A stretch of DNA of 64,000 nucleotides. It comes from Leucobacter chromiireducens (GTDB lineage: Bacteria > Actinomycetota > Actinomycetes > Actinomycetales > Microbacteriaceae). The stretch spans positions 7,265-71,264 of the forward strand of contig NZ_RPDI01000008.1 of NCBI RefSeq assembly GCF_003917135.1, written 5' to 3'. Shown here piece after piece: positions 1-7,296 of the stretch. Positions within the stretch are counted from its first letter, which is position 1. Each line of letters starts with the position of its first letter. The notes beneath the pieces are model-generated. The model had not been told where the DNA came from, ran no database searches, and saw only the letters and a program-made list of their open reading frames with translations. A program made the translations under genes and the position numbers.

Positions 1-2
1 GG

Positions 3-653
3 GCGGTCGGCGTACTGCAGGGCGCGAAGCTCATCTGCATCGACGAGTTCGAGCTCGACGACCCGGGCGACACGATGCTCATGACGCGTCTCATCGGCGA
101 CCTCACGTCCACGGGCTCGCGGATCGTCGCAACGTCGAACACTCCGCCCAACGCCCTCGGCGAGGGGCGCTTCGCCGCCTCGGACTTCATGCGCGAGATT
201 CAAGCAATGTCGGATCGCTTCCGCACGATCCGCATCGACGGGGTCGACTATCGCCAGCGCGACATCGAGGGTGATGCGCGCGTGCTGTCAGCTGACGCGT
301 ACCGCTTCGCGCTCGCGGACGTAGCCGCCGCGGGGGAGCGCATGACCGACGACGAGTTCGGCGAGCTGATCGCCCACCTCGCGACCGTCCATCCGTCGGC
401 GTACTCCGGCCTGCTGAGCGGCGTGCAGTGCATCGGCCTCCGCGACGTGCAGGAGCTCACCGACCAGTCCGCGGCGCTCCGCTTCGTCGCGTTCATCGAC
501 CGGGTGTACGACGCGCAGATCCCGATCCGTGCGACCGGGCTCTCGCTCACCTCCATCTTCGGCGGGGGCATGATCGACGGCGGGTACCGCAAGAAGTACC
601 TCCGCTGCATCTCGCGTCTGAACGCACTCACCGCGAGCGAGACCGCGGCGTGA
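3..653 (+). CDS. zapE: Cell division protein ZapE (AFG1-like ATPase), C-terminal part
   Basis: The open frame runs in from the left edge, so the N-terminus and Walker A motif are missing. The first visible residues contain the Walker B stretch LICIDEFELDD (residues 10-20 of the fragment), followed by a sensor-like segment with TSNTPP. The C-terminus carries the family ending, with FIDRVYD and GGYRKKYL just before the last helix. ZapE/AFG1 proteins are P-loop ATPases; in E. coli ZapE acts on the Z ring, and the actinobacterial role is less clear. About 216 residues are visible, more than half of the usual length. The stop overlaps the GTG start of the next gene (GTGA), so the two are probably co-transcribed. 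Identification is firm; function in this lineage is by family only. Confidence 0.88.
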   Translation, partial: AVGVLQGAKLICIDEFELDDPGDTMLMTRLIGDLTSTGSRIVATSNTPPNALGEGRFAASDFMREIQAMSDRFRTIRIDGVDYRQRDIEGDARVLSADAYRFALADVAAAGERMTDDEFGELIAHLATVHPSAYSGLLSGVQCIGLRDVQELTDQSAALRFVAFIDRVYDAQIPIRATGLSLTSIFGGGMIDGGYRKKYLRCISRLNALTASETAA

Positions 654-1228
654 GCGGGTCTTCCGGAGGCTGGACGGAGTTCATCCGCTCCTTCGTGAAC
701 GCGTTTCTCCGCGCGGCGGGGAAGTCGTCCGGGAAGACCAGCGCGCAGCCGAGGCCGAGCGCGCCTGCCCGGCAGGGGAGCGGTGCCGGCGAGCGCGGCT
801 TCGAGGAGAGCCCCGGCCAGTACGGGCCGGGCGCAACGCGCGATCTCACGAGCGCGGAGCTGGCCGGTGTGTCACCCAGCTACGCCCCGCAGGTGGACGG
901 GGATCCCGATCCCGGTGAGATCGTGTGGACGTGGGTGCCGTACGTCGAGAACGACGGGCGCGGCAAGGACCGCCCCGTGCTCATCATCGCGCGGCTGGAC
1001 CACGAGTCGACGGTCGGCTGCTACCTGAGCACGAAGGAGCACCGCGGCTTCGTCTCGATCGGCTCGGGCCCGTGGGACAGCCAAGGCCGCGAGAGCTTCA
1101 TTTCACCCGAGCGGTTCCTGCGCGTCACCCACGACGGGATGCGCCGCGAGGGGACCGTGCTGCCGCGCGAGCGCTTCGAGCCAGCCGTGCGCGCGGTACT
1201 GAACGCGCACCGCGGGGGCAACTCCTAG
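650..1228 (+). CDS. PemK/MazF-like domain protein, orphan
   Basis: The start is GTG at 650, overlapping the zapE stop; it gives 192 residues. The first 90 or so are Ser/Gly/Pro/Arg-rich and probably disordered. The C-terminal 100 resemble the PemK/MazF toxin fold: PGEIVWTWVPY (a P-G-[ED]-[IV]-W opening strand) and KDRPVLIIA (the R-P-V-[LV] strand). MazF-like proteins are often endoribonucleases, but no antitoxin gene lies beside this one, and its pairing with zapE is tight. It may be a housekeeping PemK-like protein rather than a toxin. It ends 4 bp inside the convergent VOC gene. Fold assignment is moderately sure; toxin activity is not shown. Confidence 0.65.
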   Translation: MSGSSGGWTEFIRSFVNAFLRAAGKSSGKTSAQPRPSAPARQGSGAGERGFEESPGQYGPGATRDLTSAELAGVSPSYAPQVDGDPDPGEIVWTWVPYVENDGRGKDRPVLIIARLDHESTVGCYLSTKEHRGFVSIGSGPWDSQGRESFISPERFLRVTHDGMRREGTVLPRERFEPAVRAVLNAHRGGNS

Positions 1229-1590
1229 GAGATCGTGCAGAACGGGTGCCCGACCGGATCGAGGTACACCCGAAACGTCGCCTGCACGTCGACGAGCCGC
1301 GCACCGAGGTCGAGCAACCGCTCGTGCGCGCGCCCCAGCTCAGCGACCGCAATGTCGAGGTGGAGCTGCTGCGCGCCGTCGTCGCCCGGCCACTCGGGGG
1401 CGAGGTAGCCGGGGGCGCGCTGGAACCCGAGACGCAGGCCGCCGCCCGGGAGGATCAGGTCGACCCAATCGTCGTCGTCCGGCTCGAGCACACCGCCGAG
1501 CACGGCCTGGTAGAACGCGGCGAGCAGCGCGGGATCGGGGCAGTCGAAGACCACCGTGGAGAGTGCGCCGATGGGTGCGTGTGCGGACAT
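1225..1590 (-). CDS. VOC family (glyoxalase-like) protein
   Basis: A 121-residue protein starting at the ATG at 1590, preceded by GAGGAG at a good distance. It shows a glyoxalase/bleomycin-resistance (VOC) half-site pattern: an opening strand STVVFDCPDPALLAAFYQAVLGG, LGFQRAPGY in the middle, LHLDIAV, then DPVGHPFCTI at the end. The DPxGHPF ending is typical of small actinobacterial VOC proteins annotated as glyoxalase-like. Such proteins bind a metal ion as dimers, but substrates cannot be read from sequence. It is convergent with the PemK-like gene and overlaps it by 4 bp. Confidence 0.8.
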   Translation of the reverse strand: MSAHAPIGALSTVVFDCPDPALLAAFYQAVLGGVLEPDDDDWVDLILPGGGLRLGFQRAPGYLAPEWPGDDGAQQLHLDIAVAELGRAHERLLDLGARLVDVQATFRVYLDPVGHPFCTIS

Positions 1591-1839
1591 CTGAATCTCC
1601 TCACTGGGGGCGTGCGATGCCGCGCTGGCCGGACCACTGCGCGCGGCTTGCCCCTCAGTCTGGCGCGAATTTCGCGCGCCGTCACGCACTTCTCTCGCGC
1701 TCGGGGTATGGACGGCGCCCGGCACGGCCCGCCAGGCGCACAAAAATGCGGTTCGGGTCTTTCCGAGCGCACACAAACCCGGCATACTGGCAACAGCAGG
1801 CCGAAACCTCGGCGGCACGTCGACTCCGAAGGATAGATA

Positions 1840-2076
1840 ATGGGCATCGAAGAACTGGGCAAGAAGGCAACCGAGGTTGTCGGCAAGGTGGGGGAGTTCG
1901 CCAAGGAGAACGCTGAGAAGGTTGGCGAGGCGCTGAAGAGCGACCAGGCCGAGTCGATCAGCGACAAGATCCTCGACGGCGCCGCGGACCTCGCCAACAA
2001 GGTCTCCGGCGGCGCACACGCCGACAAGATTCAGGAAGTGCGCGACAACATCGACGGCAAGCTCGGCAACGAGTAA
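1840..2076 (+). CDS. Rv0909/MT0933-type putative antitoxin, orphan
   Basis: A 78-residue, highly charged, helical protein with the family pattern: an N-terminal GIEELGKKATEVVGK helix, then DQAESISDKILDGAADLANKVSGG and DKIQEVRDNID. This matches the MT0933-like antitoxin family (Rv0909 in Mycobacterium), whose usual partner is a START-like toxin (Rv0910). No such partner is beside it, so it stands alone and may have another role; Lys/Glu-rich repeats also recall stress-induced CsbD-like proteins. An AAGGA-type ribosome site lies at about 1829-1833. A strong terminator follows at 2091. Confidence 0.7.
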   Translation: MGIEELGKKATEVVGKVGEFAKENAEKVGEALKSDQAESISDKILDGAADLANKVSGGAHADKIQEVRDNIDGKLGNE

Positions 2077-2090
2077 GTCGCGCGCACACG

Positions 2091-2134
2091 CACCGCGGGC
2101 CCGGTTCCACACGAGTGGAGCCGGGCCCGCGGTG
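2091..2134 (+). terminator. Intrinsic-type terminator after the Rv0909-like gene
   Basis: Near-perfect inverted repeat with 20-bp arms (2091-2110 and 2115-2134, one G-T position) and a 4-nt loop. There is no T run, as is common in high-GC actinobacteria. It lies 15 bp after the stop at 2076. Confidence 0.85.
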
Positions 2135-2208
2135 TTGGTGCCTCAGCTGGGGCGTTGTACCCCAGAGCTGCGCCAGGCAAGGCCGGAATTGCTGGCTACG
2201 CCCACTTG

Positions 2209-2236
2209 AGCTGACATAATATAGATTATCAACGCG
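2209..2236 (-). other. dif: Candidate dif site (XerC/XerD recombination)
   Basis: Read on the minus strand, 11-bp arms CGCGTTGATAA and TTATGTCAGCT flank a 6-bp centre TCTATA. This is the 11-6-11 layout of bacterial dif sites, with the inner ATAA/TTAT of both arms; compare E. coli GGTGCGCATAA-TGTATA-TTATGTTAAAT. It is the most AT-rich spot for hundreds of bases around and lies outside genes. Arm-by-arm similarity is seen in the sequence; function is inferred. It could be the chromosomal dif or a site used by an integrated element. Confidence 0.5.
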
Positions 2237-2266
2237 CGGCGCGGTGCGCGCCCTGCGGCCACGAGC

Positions 2267-2298
2267 ACCAGACGCCGCCGCCACCAGACGCCGCCGCC
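2267..2298. repeat. Two tandem copies of a 16-bp unit
   Basis: The unit accagacgccgccgcc occurs at 2267-2282 and 2283-2298 without a mismatch. It lies between the dif-like site and the second half-site. Confidence 0.9.
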
Positions 2299-2307
2299 AC
2301 CACAAGC

Positions 2308-2360
2308 GATTCGGCGAAACCAAGCCGCCCTGCGCCAGCGCCGCTGGGTTTGGCCGAATC
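2308..2360. repeat. Imperfect inverted repeat, 15-bp arms
   Basis: Arms gattcggcgaaacca (2308-2322) and gggtttggccgaatc (2346-2360) pair at 13 of 15 positions around a 23-nt loop. It lies inside the segment bounded by the two Xer-like arms. Confidence 0.8.
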
Positions 2361-2379
2361 ACTTGGGATGCACGGACGC

Positions 2380-2424
2380 AGTGAGGCCTGGCATAGTGAG
2401 GCCTGGCACAGTGAGGCCTGACAC
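2380..2424. repeat. Three tandem copies of a 15-bp unit
   Basis: The unit agtgaggcctggca(t/c) occurs three times end to end (2380, 2395, 2410), with one internal change in the last copy. On the minus strand it encodes a repeated CQASL in a short open frame that does not look like a real gene. Confidence 0.9.
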
Positions 2425-2521
2425 GGCGACGGCGGTCGCTGTGGCGGCTGCCACGCACGCGCGCCCAGCGGCGAGCCCATCATGCCCCAAGCTTGACGCC
2501 CAGCACATCACACGCAGGCGA

Positions 2522-2532
2522 AGCTGACATAA
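2522..2532 (-). other. Second copy of the dif-like XerD arm
   Basis: The 11 bp TTATGTCAGCT (minus strand) recur exactly, 302 bp from the copy in the candidate dif site, but with an unrelated 6-bp centre (TGCACG) and no recognisable XerC arm. This arrangement, one full site and one hybrid site, is what Xer-exploiting elements leave at their two ends. Confidence 0.5.
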
Positions 2533-2561
2533 CGTGCAGCTCGCCCGGCAACGCCCTCGGG

Positions 2562-3374
2562 CTACTCCTGCCCGGCGCTCAGCCGCAGCAGCGACCGTGC
2601 GGCGATCGCCCCGGCAGCCACCGCGCCGAACTCGCCGGCGCTCAGCATCAGATCCGCGTTGGATTGCAGGCCGGCCACCATGGCGAGCACCACCGCGGCG
2701 CCCGCGACGATCCAGCCAACGAGGGCGAGCCCAACAGACACCGTGCGACCGGCGACCATGTGGCCGCGCGCGTGCGCCGGGCGGATCAGCCCGGCCACGG
2801 CGAACACGCAGCAGACGAGCGCGACGCCACCGAACACATCGCTCGGCCGGTGCCAGCCATAGGCCAGCAGCTGCCACCCGACCGCACCGAGCAGCGCCGA
2901 GCCGCCGAGCGCGAGCAGCGCGCGAATCTGCGCGGGAACCGCCCAGATCAGCGCGCCGACAAGCGCCGTGAACACCGTCATGTGCCCACTCGGGAACGTG
3001 TTCGCGGCGTCGAGTTCGAACAGCTGCGGCCGCGTGAGCAGCTGCAGCTTCAGGAGCTGCGACGCCAGCACGGCGATCGCCGGCACGGTCGTCACCACGA
3101 GGGCGCGCTTCACCCCGTGCACCCACAGCGCCAGCAGACCGATCGCCACGAGCGCGAGCGCCACGGTGGGGATCGACACGAGGTTCAGCGGTGGCGGCGG
3201 GTTCGTGGTGAACTCCGCGGCGTCGAGCACGCTGTTCTCCGCGCGCTGCCCGATCGCGTTCCGCACCCCGAGCACGTAGGAGCCAATGCCCACCACGAGC
3301 CAGAACAGGGTCGCCCACAGCGCCCGGCTGCGTCCCCCCGCGGCGATACCAGGACCGGCGGTCACCGCCGTCAC
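2562..3374 (-). CDS. PAP2 superfamily membrane phosphatase
   Basis: The start is the GTG at 3374, overlapping the TGA of the upstream methyltransferase gene; a longer frame to 3452 would be antisense-like Arg/Gly and is not used. The 270-residue product has about six hydrophobic segments. The three phosphatase motifs are visible: K109-x5-RP (KLQLLTRP), PSGH at 128-131 and GWHRPSDVFGG with H175 and D179, giving the PAP2 active site. Members remove phosphate from phosphatidic acid, undecaprenyl or polyprenyl diphosphates, or related lipids at the membrane surface. The substrate is not predictable. It is the last gene of a three-gene operon with the methyltransferase and hydrolase. Confidence 0.85.
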   Translation of the reverse strand: MTAVTAGPGIAAGGRSRALWATLFWLVVGIGSYVLGVRNAIGQRAENSVLDAAEFTTNPPPPLNLVSIPTVALALVAIGLLALWVHGVKRALVVTTVPAIAVLASQLLKLQLLTRPQLFELDAANTFPSGHMTVFTALVGALIWAVPAQIRALLALGGSALLGAVGWQLLAYGWHRPSDVFGGVALVCCVFAVAGLIRPAHARGHMVAGRTVSVGLALVGWIVAGAAVVLAMVAGLQSNADLMLSAGEFGAVAAGAIAARSLLRLSAGQE

Positions 3375-4237
3375 CGGGGGTTCCCCTCCCCTGCGACGGC
3401 CGCGCCGGCCGGCACGCGCGCCGCGCGCTGATCCCCCGAGCGCACGGCCCACATCGCGAGCGCCGCCGCGGTGGCGACGTTCAGCGAGTCGACGCCGTGC
3501 TCCATCGGAATCATGACGGTTCGGGACGACGACGCGAGCGCGCGACGGCTGAGGCCCGGCCCCTCAGTGCCGAACATGAGGGCGAGGCGGTCGGGCAAGT
3601 CGTCGACGAACGTCGCGAGATCCTCCGCGTCGTCATGGAGCGCGAACGCGGTCAGCTCGTACCCCTCGTCACGGAACAGTGGGCCGGCGTCCCGCCAGTC
3701 GGGCAGGCGCGCCCACGGCACCTGCAGCACGGCTCCCATGCTCACGCGCACGGCGCGCCGGTAGAGCGGATCCGCGCAGCCGGGAGTCAGGAGCACGGCA
3801 TCCGCGCCCAGCGCGGCGGCGGAGCGGAAGACGGCGCCGACGTTGGTGTGATCCGCCAGATCCTCGAGCACCACGACACGCCGTGAGTCCCTGAGCAGCC
3901 GCTCCGGATCGAGCGGGGCGGGGCGATGCATCGACGCGATCGCGCCGCGGTGCATGTTGAAGCCGGTGAGCTGCTCGAGCTGCTCGGGCAGGCCGACGTA
4001 GACGGGCGTCTCGGGGTGCTCGGCGAGCGCGGGTGCCAACCTAGGCAGCCACTCCGCGACGGTGAGCAGCGCGCGGGGTCGGTGCCCGGCGCGCAACGCG
4101 CGCTCGATGACCTTCGGCGACTCCGCGAGGTAGAGGCCCTCAGCCGGCTCGCGCACGCGGCGCAGCGCCACGTCGGTGAGCTGGGTGAAATCCGCGAGCT
4201 CCGGGGCGGAGAGATCTTCGATCTGGATCAGATTCAC
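3371..4237 (-). CDS. SpoU/TrmH-type RNA 2'-O-methyltransferase
   Basis: A 288-residue SPOUT methyltransferase that uses S-adenosylmethionine to methylate a ribose 2'-OH in tRNA or rRNA. The three SpoU motifs are in place: motif 1 NVGAVFRSAAALGA at 132-145, motif 2 MFGTEGPGLS at 221-230 and motif 3 IPMEHGVDSLNVATA at 243-257, which forms the trefoil-knot cofactor site. The N-terminal 110 residues form an RNA substrate-binding domain. The ATG at 4237 overlaps the hydrolase stop (ATGA), and its own stop overlaps the PAP2 start, so translation is likely coupled. Target RNA is unknown. Confidence 0.88.
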   Translation of the reverse strand: MNLIQIEDLSAPELADFTQLTDVALRRVREPAEGLYLAESPKVIERALRAGHRPRALLTVAEWLPRLAPALAEHPETPVYVGLPEQLEQLTGFNMHRGAIASMHRPAPLDPERLLRDSRRVVVLEDLADHTNVGAVFRSAAALGADAVLLTPGCADPLYRRAVRVSMGAVLQVPWARLPDWRDAGPLFRDEGYELTAFALHDDAEDLATFVDDLPDRLALMFGTEGPGLSRRALASSSRTVMIPMEHGVDSLNVATAAALAMWAVRSGDQRAARVPAGAAVAGEGNPR

Positions 4238-5145
4238 GCGCCGTACCCCGACTCAGTCGCCCCAGCCGCCTCGGCGGTCTCCGTCGTCTGCGCGAGGAAC
4301 GCGGCGATCGCCGCGACCGCCTCGTCGACGGCCTCGTAGTGGACGAGGTGGCCGGTGCCCGGCAGGATCACGAGCCGCGATCCGGGGATGCGGTGGTGCA
4401 GTTCGAGCTGCTTGGCGAGCGGGGTGATGTCGTCCCGCTCCCCCGCGATCAGCAGGGTGGGCGCGGTGAACGCCGCGGCGAACTCGGGCACGGTGTGCGA
4501 CACCGACGCGCGGAACGCCTCGAGCAGGGTGCGGGGATCCGAGAACGTGCTGAAGTACGCGCCGTGCTGCGCGTGGATCCAGGAGCGCAACTCGCGGTCG
4601 CTCGTCTTGGCCATGACCTCGCTCATCACCCGCACGATCAGTGGGTTGCCGAGCAGGCCGCGCGCGGCGCGCTCCGGCAGCCGATCCGCGGCGCGATAGT
4701 AGGCGATCGCGAGCTGCGTCATGACCGCCTGCGGTCCCTCAAGCGCGGGCGCGGAAATCGGGTTGATCAGGATCGTGCGCCGCGGATCCAGGCCGCGGTC
4801 GATCGCCGCCGACACGACGAGCGAGCCGAACGAGTGGCCGAGGATGGCGGCTCCGTCCGGGGCGACGGCCGCGGCGAACGCGCACAGCCACTCCGCGTAG
4901 AGGGCGAGGTCGTGCGTGCGGCCGGGCACCGCGGGGGTCTCCCCGAAACCTGGCAGATCGGGCACGATGACGCGCAGCTCGGGCGCGGTCTCGGCGAGTC
5001 GCACCGCGATGCCCTCCAGCCCGTGGTGGTCGCCGCGGAAACCGTGCACCAGGATCAGGGTGGGGCCTTCCGGCGCGCCGTACTGCCAGGCGCGGGTCTC
5101 GATCCCGAGCGCTGCGTCGATTCGGGGAACGGGGACGATGCTCAC
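4234..5145 (-). CDS. Alpha/beta hydrolase
   Basis: A 303-residue alpha/beta hydrolase fold protein. HGFRGDHHG near residue 34 supplies the oxyanion region, GHSFGS at 103-108 the nucleophile S105, GERDDIT the likely acid and GTGHLVHYEA near the C-terminus the catalytic histidine. The family covers esterases, lipases and peptidases; no substrate can be named. First gene of the operon with the SpoU methyltransferase and PAP2 protein, divergent from the exonuclease gene. Confidence 0.85.
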   Translation of the reverse strand: MSIVPVPRIDAALGIETRAWQYGAPEGPTLILVHGFRGDHHGLEGIAVRLAETAPELRVIVPDLPGFGETPAVPGRTHDLALYAEWLCAFAAAVAPDGAAILGHSFGSLVVSAAIDRGLDPRRTILINPISAPALEGPQAVMTQLAIAYYRAADRLPERAARGLLGNPLIVRVMSEVMAKTSDRELRSWIHAQHGAYFSTFSDPRTLLEAFRASVSHTVPEFAAAFTAPTLLIAGERDDITPLAKQLELHHRIPGSRLVILPGTGHLVHYEAVDEAVAAIAAFLAQTTETAEAAGATESGYGA

Positions 5146-5253
5146 GAAGCGATCTTACTGGCGGCCACTGTCAGGCAGCTGAGGCCACGCGGTGGGCGAA
5201 CCGCACGCGGCGTGGCGCCGCTCGATACCATCGAGGGAAACGAAAGGAGCGCC

Positions 5254-5952
5254 GTGACCGCGCAACTCCCCCTCTGGGCCGCGAACCTCGCCGTGTTCGA
5301 CACCGAGACCACCGGCATCGACACCGCTGAGGCACGCATTGTCAGCGCCACCATCGCCCTGATCGGACCGGCTGGCGAGGTGAGCGAGCGCTACGACTGG
5401 CTGCTCGACCCCGGCGTCGTGATTCCCGACGCCGCGGCGCGCGTGCACGGCATCACGACCGACGTGGCACGCGCGAGCGGGATCGCTGCCGCGGTCGGCG
5501 TGCAGCAGATCGTCGCGCAGCTGCTCGAGATGATCGAGCGCGGATTTCCGATCGTGGCGTACAACGCGCCGTACGACCTCACGCTCCTGCAGGCCGAGGC
5601 GCGCCGGCACGGCGTGGCGCTGCCGGACACCCTCTCCCCCGTCATCGATCCGCTGATCCTCGACAAGCAGCTCGACCGCTACCGCAAGGGCAAGCGCACG
5701 CTCGACGCGGTCGCCGCGCACCACGGCGTTGAGCTCGGGACCGCGCACGACGCCGGCGACGATGCGATCGCGGCCGGCCGCGTGCTGCAGGTGCTCGCGC
5801 GGAAGTACGCCGACGTGATCCCGGACGACCTCGAGGCGCTGCACGCCGCCCAGGTGGGCTGGGCCGCAGCGCAGGCCGCGAGCTTCCAGGACTACATGCG
5901 CCGCCAGCGCGACCCGAACTTCGTCGCGGACGGGCGCTGGCCGACGCGCTGA
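5254..5952 (+). CDS. DnaQ-like 3'-5' exonuclease (DNA polymerase III epsilon type)
   Basis: The start is GTG at 5254 with AAAGGAG at 5243-5249; upstream codons in this frame are antisense to the hydrolase gene. The 232-residue protein has the DEDDh set: ExoI DTETTG at 16-21, ExoII in VAYNAPYDLTLL, and ExoIII HDAGDDA with the histidine acting as general base. Such enzymes remove nucleotides from DNA 3' ends in proofreading or repair. It is a stand-alone exonuclease without polymerase or other domains, so it may be an accessory proofreader or act in repair. A two-way terminator follows. Confidence 0.9.
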   Translation: MTAQLPLWAANLAVFDTETTGIDTAEARIVSATIALIGPAGEVSERYDWLLDPGVVIPDAAARVHGITTDVARASGIAAAVGVQQIVAQLLEMIERGFPIVAYNAPYDLTLLQAEARRHGVALPDTLSPVIDPLILDKQLDRYRKGKRTLDAVAAHHGVELGTAHDAGDDAIAAGRVLQVLARKYADVIPDDLEALHAAQVGWAAAQAASFQDYMRRQRDPNFVADGRWPTR

Positions 5953-6020
5953 ACGAGCGCCCCGGGGAACGCCTGTTCCCAGGGCACGCCTGGCGCCACG
6001 GGAACCGCCCATACAACGCA

Positions 6021-6060
6021 CAACGGGCGATCCAGATCTTTCGATCCGGATCGCCCGTTG
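6021..6060. terminator. Two-way terminator between exonuclease gene and rpmE2
   Basis: Inverted repeat with 17-bp arms (6021-6037, 6044-6060, one mismatch) around CTTTCG, in the gap between two convergent genes. Confidence 0.88.
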
Positions 6061-6073
6061 GGGTACCGAGTGC

Positions 6074-6322
6074 TTAGGCGCCGAAGCCTTTGAAGCGCTG
6101 GTTGAACTTCTCGACGCGGCCGGCCGAGTCCATGATGCGCTGCTTGCCCGTGTAGAACGGGTGCGAAGCGCTCGAGATCTCAACGTCGAGCACGGGGTAG
6201 GTGACGCCGTCGAGCTCGACGGTCTTCTCGCTGGTCAGCGTGGAGCGAGTGAGGAACGTCTCCCCCGACGCCAGGTCGCGGAACACGATTGCGTTGTACT
6301 CGGGGTGGATGTCGGTCTTCAT
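6074..6322 (-). CDS. rpmE2: 50S ribosomal protein L31 type B
   Basis: An 82-residue L31. The sequence has the L31 features ([10 protein letters not shown] start, [22 protein letters not shown] end) and lacks the zinc-binding CxxC cysteines, so it is the zinc-free type B paralog. In many bacteria type B L31 replaces the zinc-containing form during zinc starvation under Zur control; no Zur box was recognised here. The ribosome site AAGGAC precedes the ATG. A likely -10 box (TAAAGT, minus strand) is at 6398-6403. Confidence 0.95.
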   Translation of the reverse strand: MKTDIHPEYNAIVFRDLASGETFLTRSTLTSEKTVELDGVTYPVLDVEISSASHPFYTGKQRIMDSAGRVEKFNQRFKGFGA

Positions 6323-6397
6323 GAGTGTCCTTATTTTCGCGTGATGATGATGCGCTCAGCGCACCGAAGTCTTGCGGTACTACCGCGCCACGGATCC

Positions 6398-6403
6398 ACT
6401 TTA
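6398..6403 (-). promoter_or_regulatory. Likely -10 box of rpmE2
   Basis: TAAAGT on the minus strand, about 75 nt upstream of the rpmE2 ATG and the best TANNNT match in the gap. No clear -35 element was found. Confidence 0.45.
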
Positions 6404-6435
6404 GCAGACGAGGGCGCCGATTTCCGCGATTGAGG

Positions 6436-7221
6436 TCAGGGGCGCGCCACGGCGGCGTAGCGTCCGCCACTGACCGTCAGCTCGAACGCCATCCCGAACG
6501 TGGCCTGCAGCGTGTCGGCGGTCAGCGTGTCGGCGATCGGACCAGCGGCCTCGATCGCGCCGTCGCGCAGCATGAGCACGTGCGTGAACCCCGGCGGGAT
6601 CTCCTCGACGTGGTGCGTCACCATCACCATTGCCGGCGAGGACGGCGACGCCGCGAAGCCGGAGAGCATCTGCAGGAGACGCTCGCGCGCGCCGAGGTCG
6701 AGGCTGGCGCTCGGCTCGTCGAGCAGCAGCATTTCCGGGTCGGTCATCACGGCGCGGGCGATCATGGTGCGCTTCCGCTCGCCGTCGCTCAACGTCGCGA
6801 AGGTGCGATCGGCGAGGTGCGCGAGATCCCACTCGGCGAGCACGCGATCGGCCTGTCGCACATCCATCTCGTCGTACTGCTCGTTCCAGCGCCCCTCGAC
6901 CGAGTAGGCGGCGGTGAGCACGATGTCGCGCACGGTCTCGGTCGGCGGGATCCGGCGCGCCGTCGCGGACGACACGAAGCCGATCCGGTTGCGCAGCTCG
7001 AACACGTCCACCTTGCCGAGCCGCTCGCTGAGCACCTCGACGGTGCCGCTCGTCGGGTGATCCGCCGAGGTCGCGAGCTTCAGGAGCGTGGACTTCCCTG
7101 CGCCGTTCGGGCCGAGGATCACCCACCGCTCCGACTCGTCGACCGACCAGGAGACCCCGTCAAGGATCGGGCGGCGGTCGCGCACATAGGACACATCGGT
7201 GAGGCGCAGCACATTGACCAT
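6436..7221 (-). CDS. ABC transporter-type ATP-binding protein
   Basis: A 261-residue single ABC ATPase: Walker A GPNGAGKST at 37-45, Q-loop region, signature LSDGERKR and Walker B EMLLLDEPS. No permease or binding protein is beside it. The sequence resembles the stand-alone ATPases related to ModF/YlmA rather than a specific importer. The partner and substrate are unknown. It is divergent from serB, with a 75-bp gap. Confidence 0.85.
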   Translation of the reverse strand: MVNVLRLTDVSYVRDRRPILDGVSWSVDESERWVILGPNGAGKSTLLKLATSADHPTSGTVEVLSERLGKVDVFELRNRIGFVSSATARRIPPTETVRDIVLTAAYSVEGRWNEQYDEMDVRQADRVLAEWDLAHLADRTFATLSDGERKRTMIARAVMTDPEMLLLDEPSASLDLGARERLLQMLSGFAASPSSPAMVMVTHHVEEIPPGFTHVLMLRDGAIEAAGPIADTLTADTLQATFGMAFELTVSGGRYAAVARP

Positions 7222-7283
7222 GCGCCCAGCCTAGCGAGTGCATCCCGGGGCGCAGCGCGCCACGCCAGAGCGCGCCGAGTGCC

Positions 7284-7289
7284 TAAACT
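7284..7289 (+). promoter_or_regulatory. -10 box for serB, leaderless start
   Basis: TAAACT ends 7 nt before the serB ATG, so transcription should begin at or next to the A of the start codon. A weak GGAG also lies 3 nt before the ATG. Confidence 0.6.
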
Positions 7290-7296
7290 GGAGCGC

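Larger units (their letters stand above)
2135..2561. other. Gene-free stretch with dif-like site and repeats
   Basis: No convincing gene is present: the frames open here are short, Arg/Ala/His-rich and repetitive. The stretch holds an AT-rich dif-like site (2209-2236), a second copy of one arm (2522-2532), an imperfect palindrome (2308-2360) and two sets of short tandem repeats (2267-2298, 2380-2424), each listed separately. Confidence 0.7.

Noticed and set aside
6323-6435. Zur box before rpmE2
   Set aside because: The gap has gatgatgatg but not the palindromic Zur site, so zinc control cannot be claimed from sequence.
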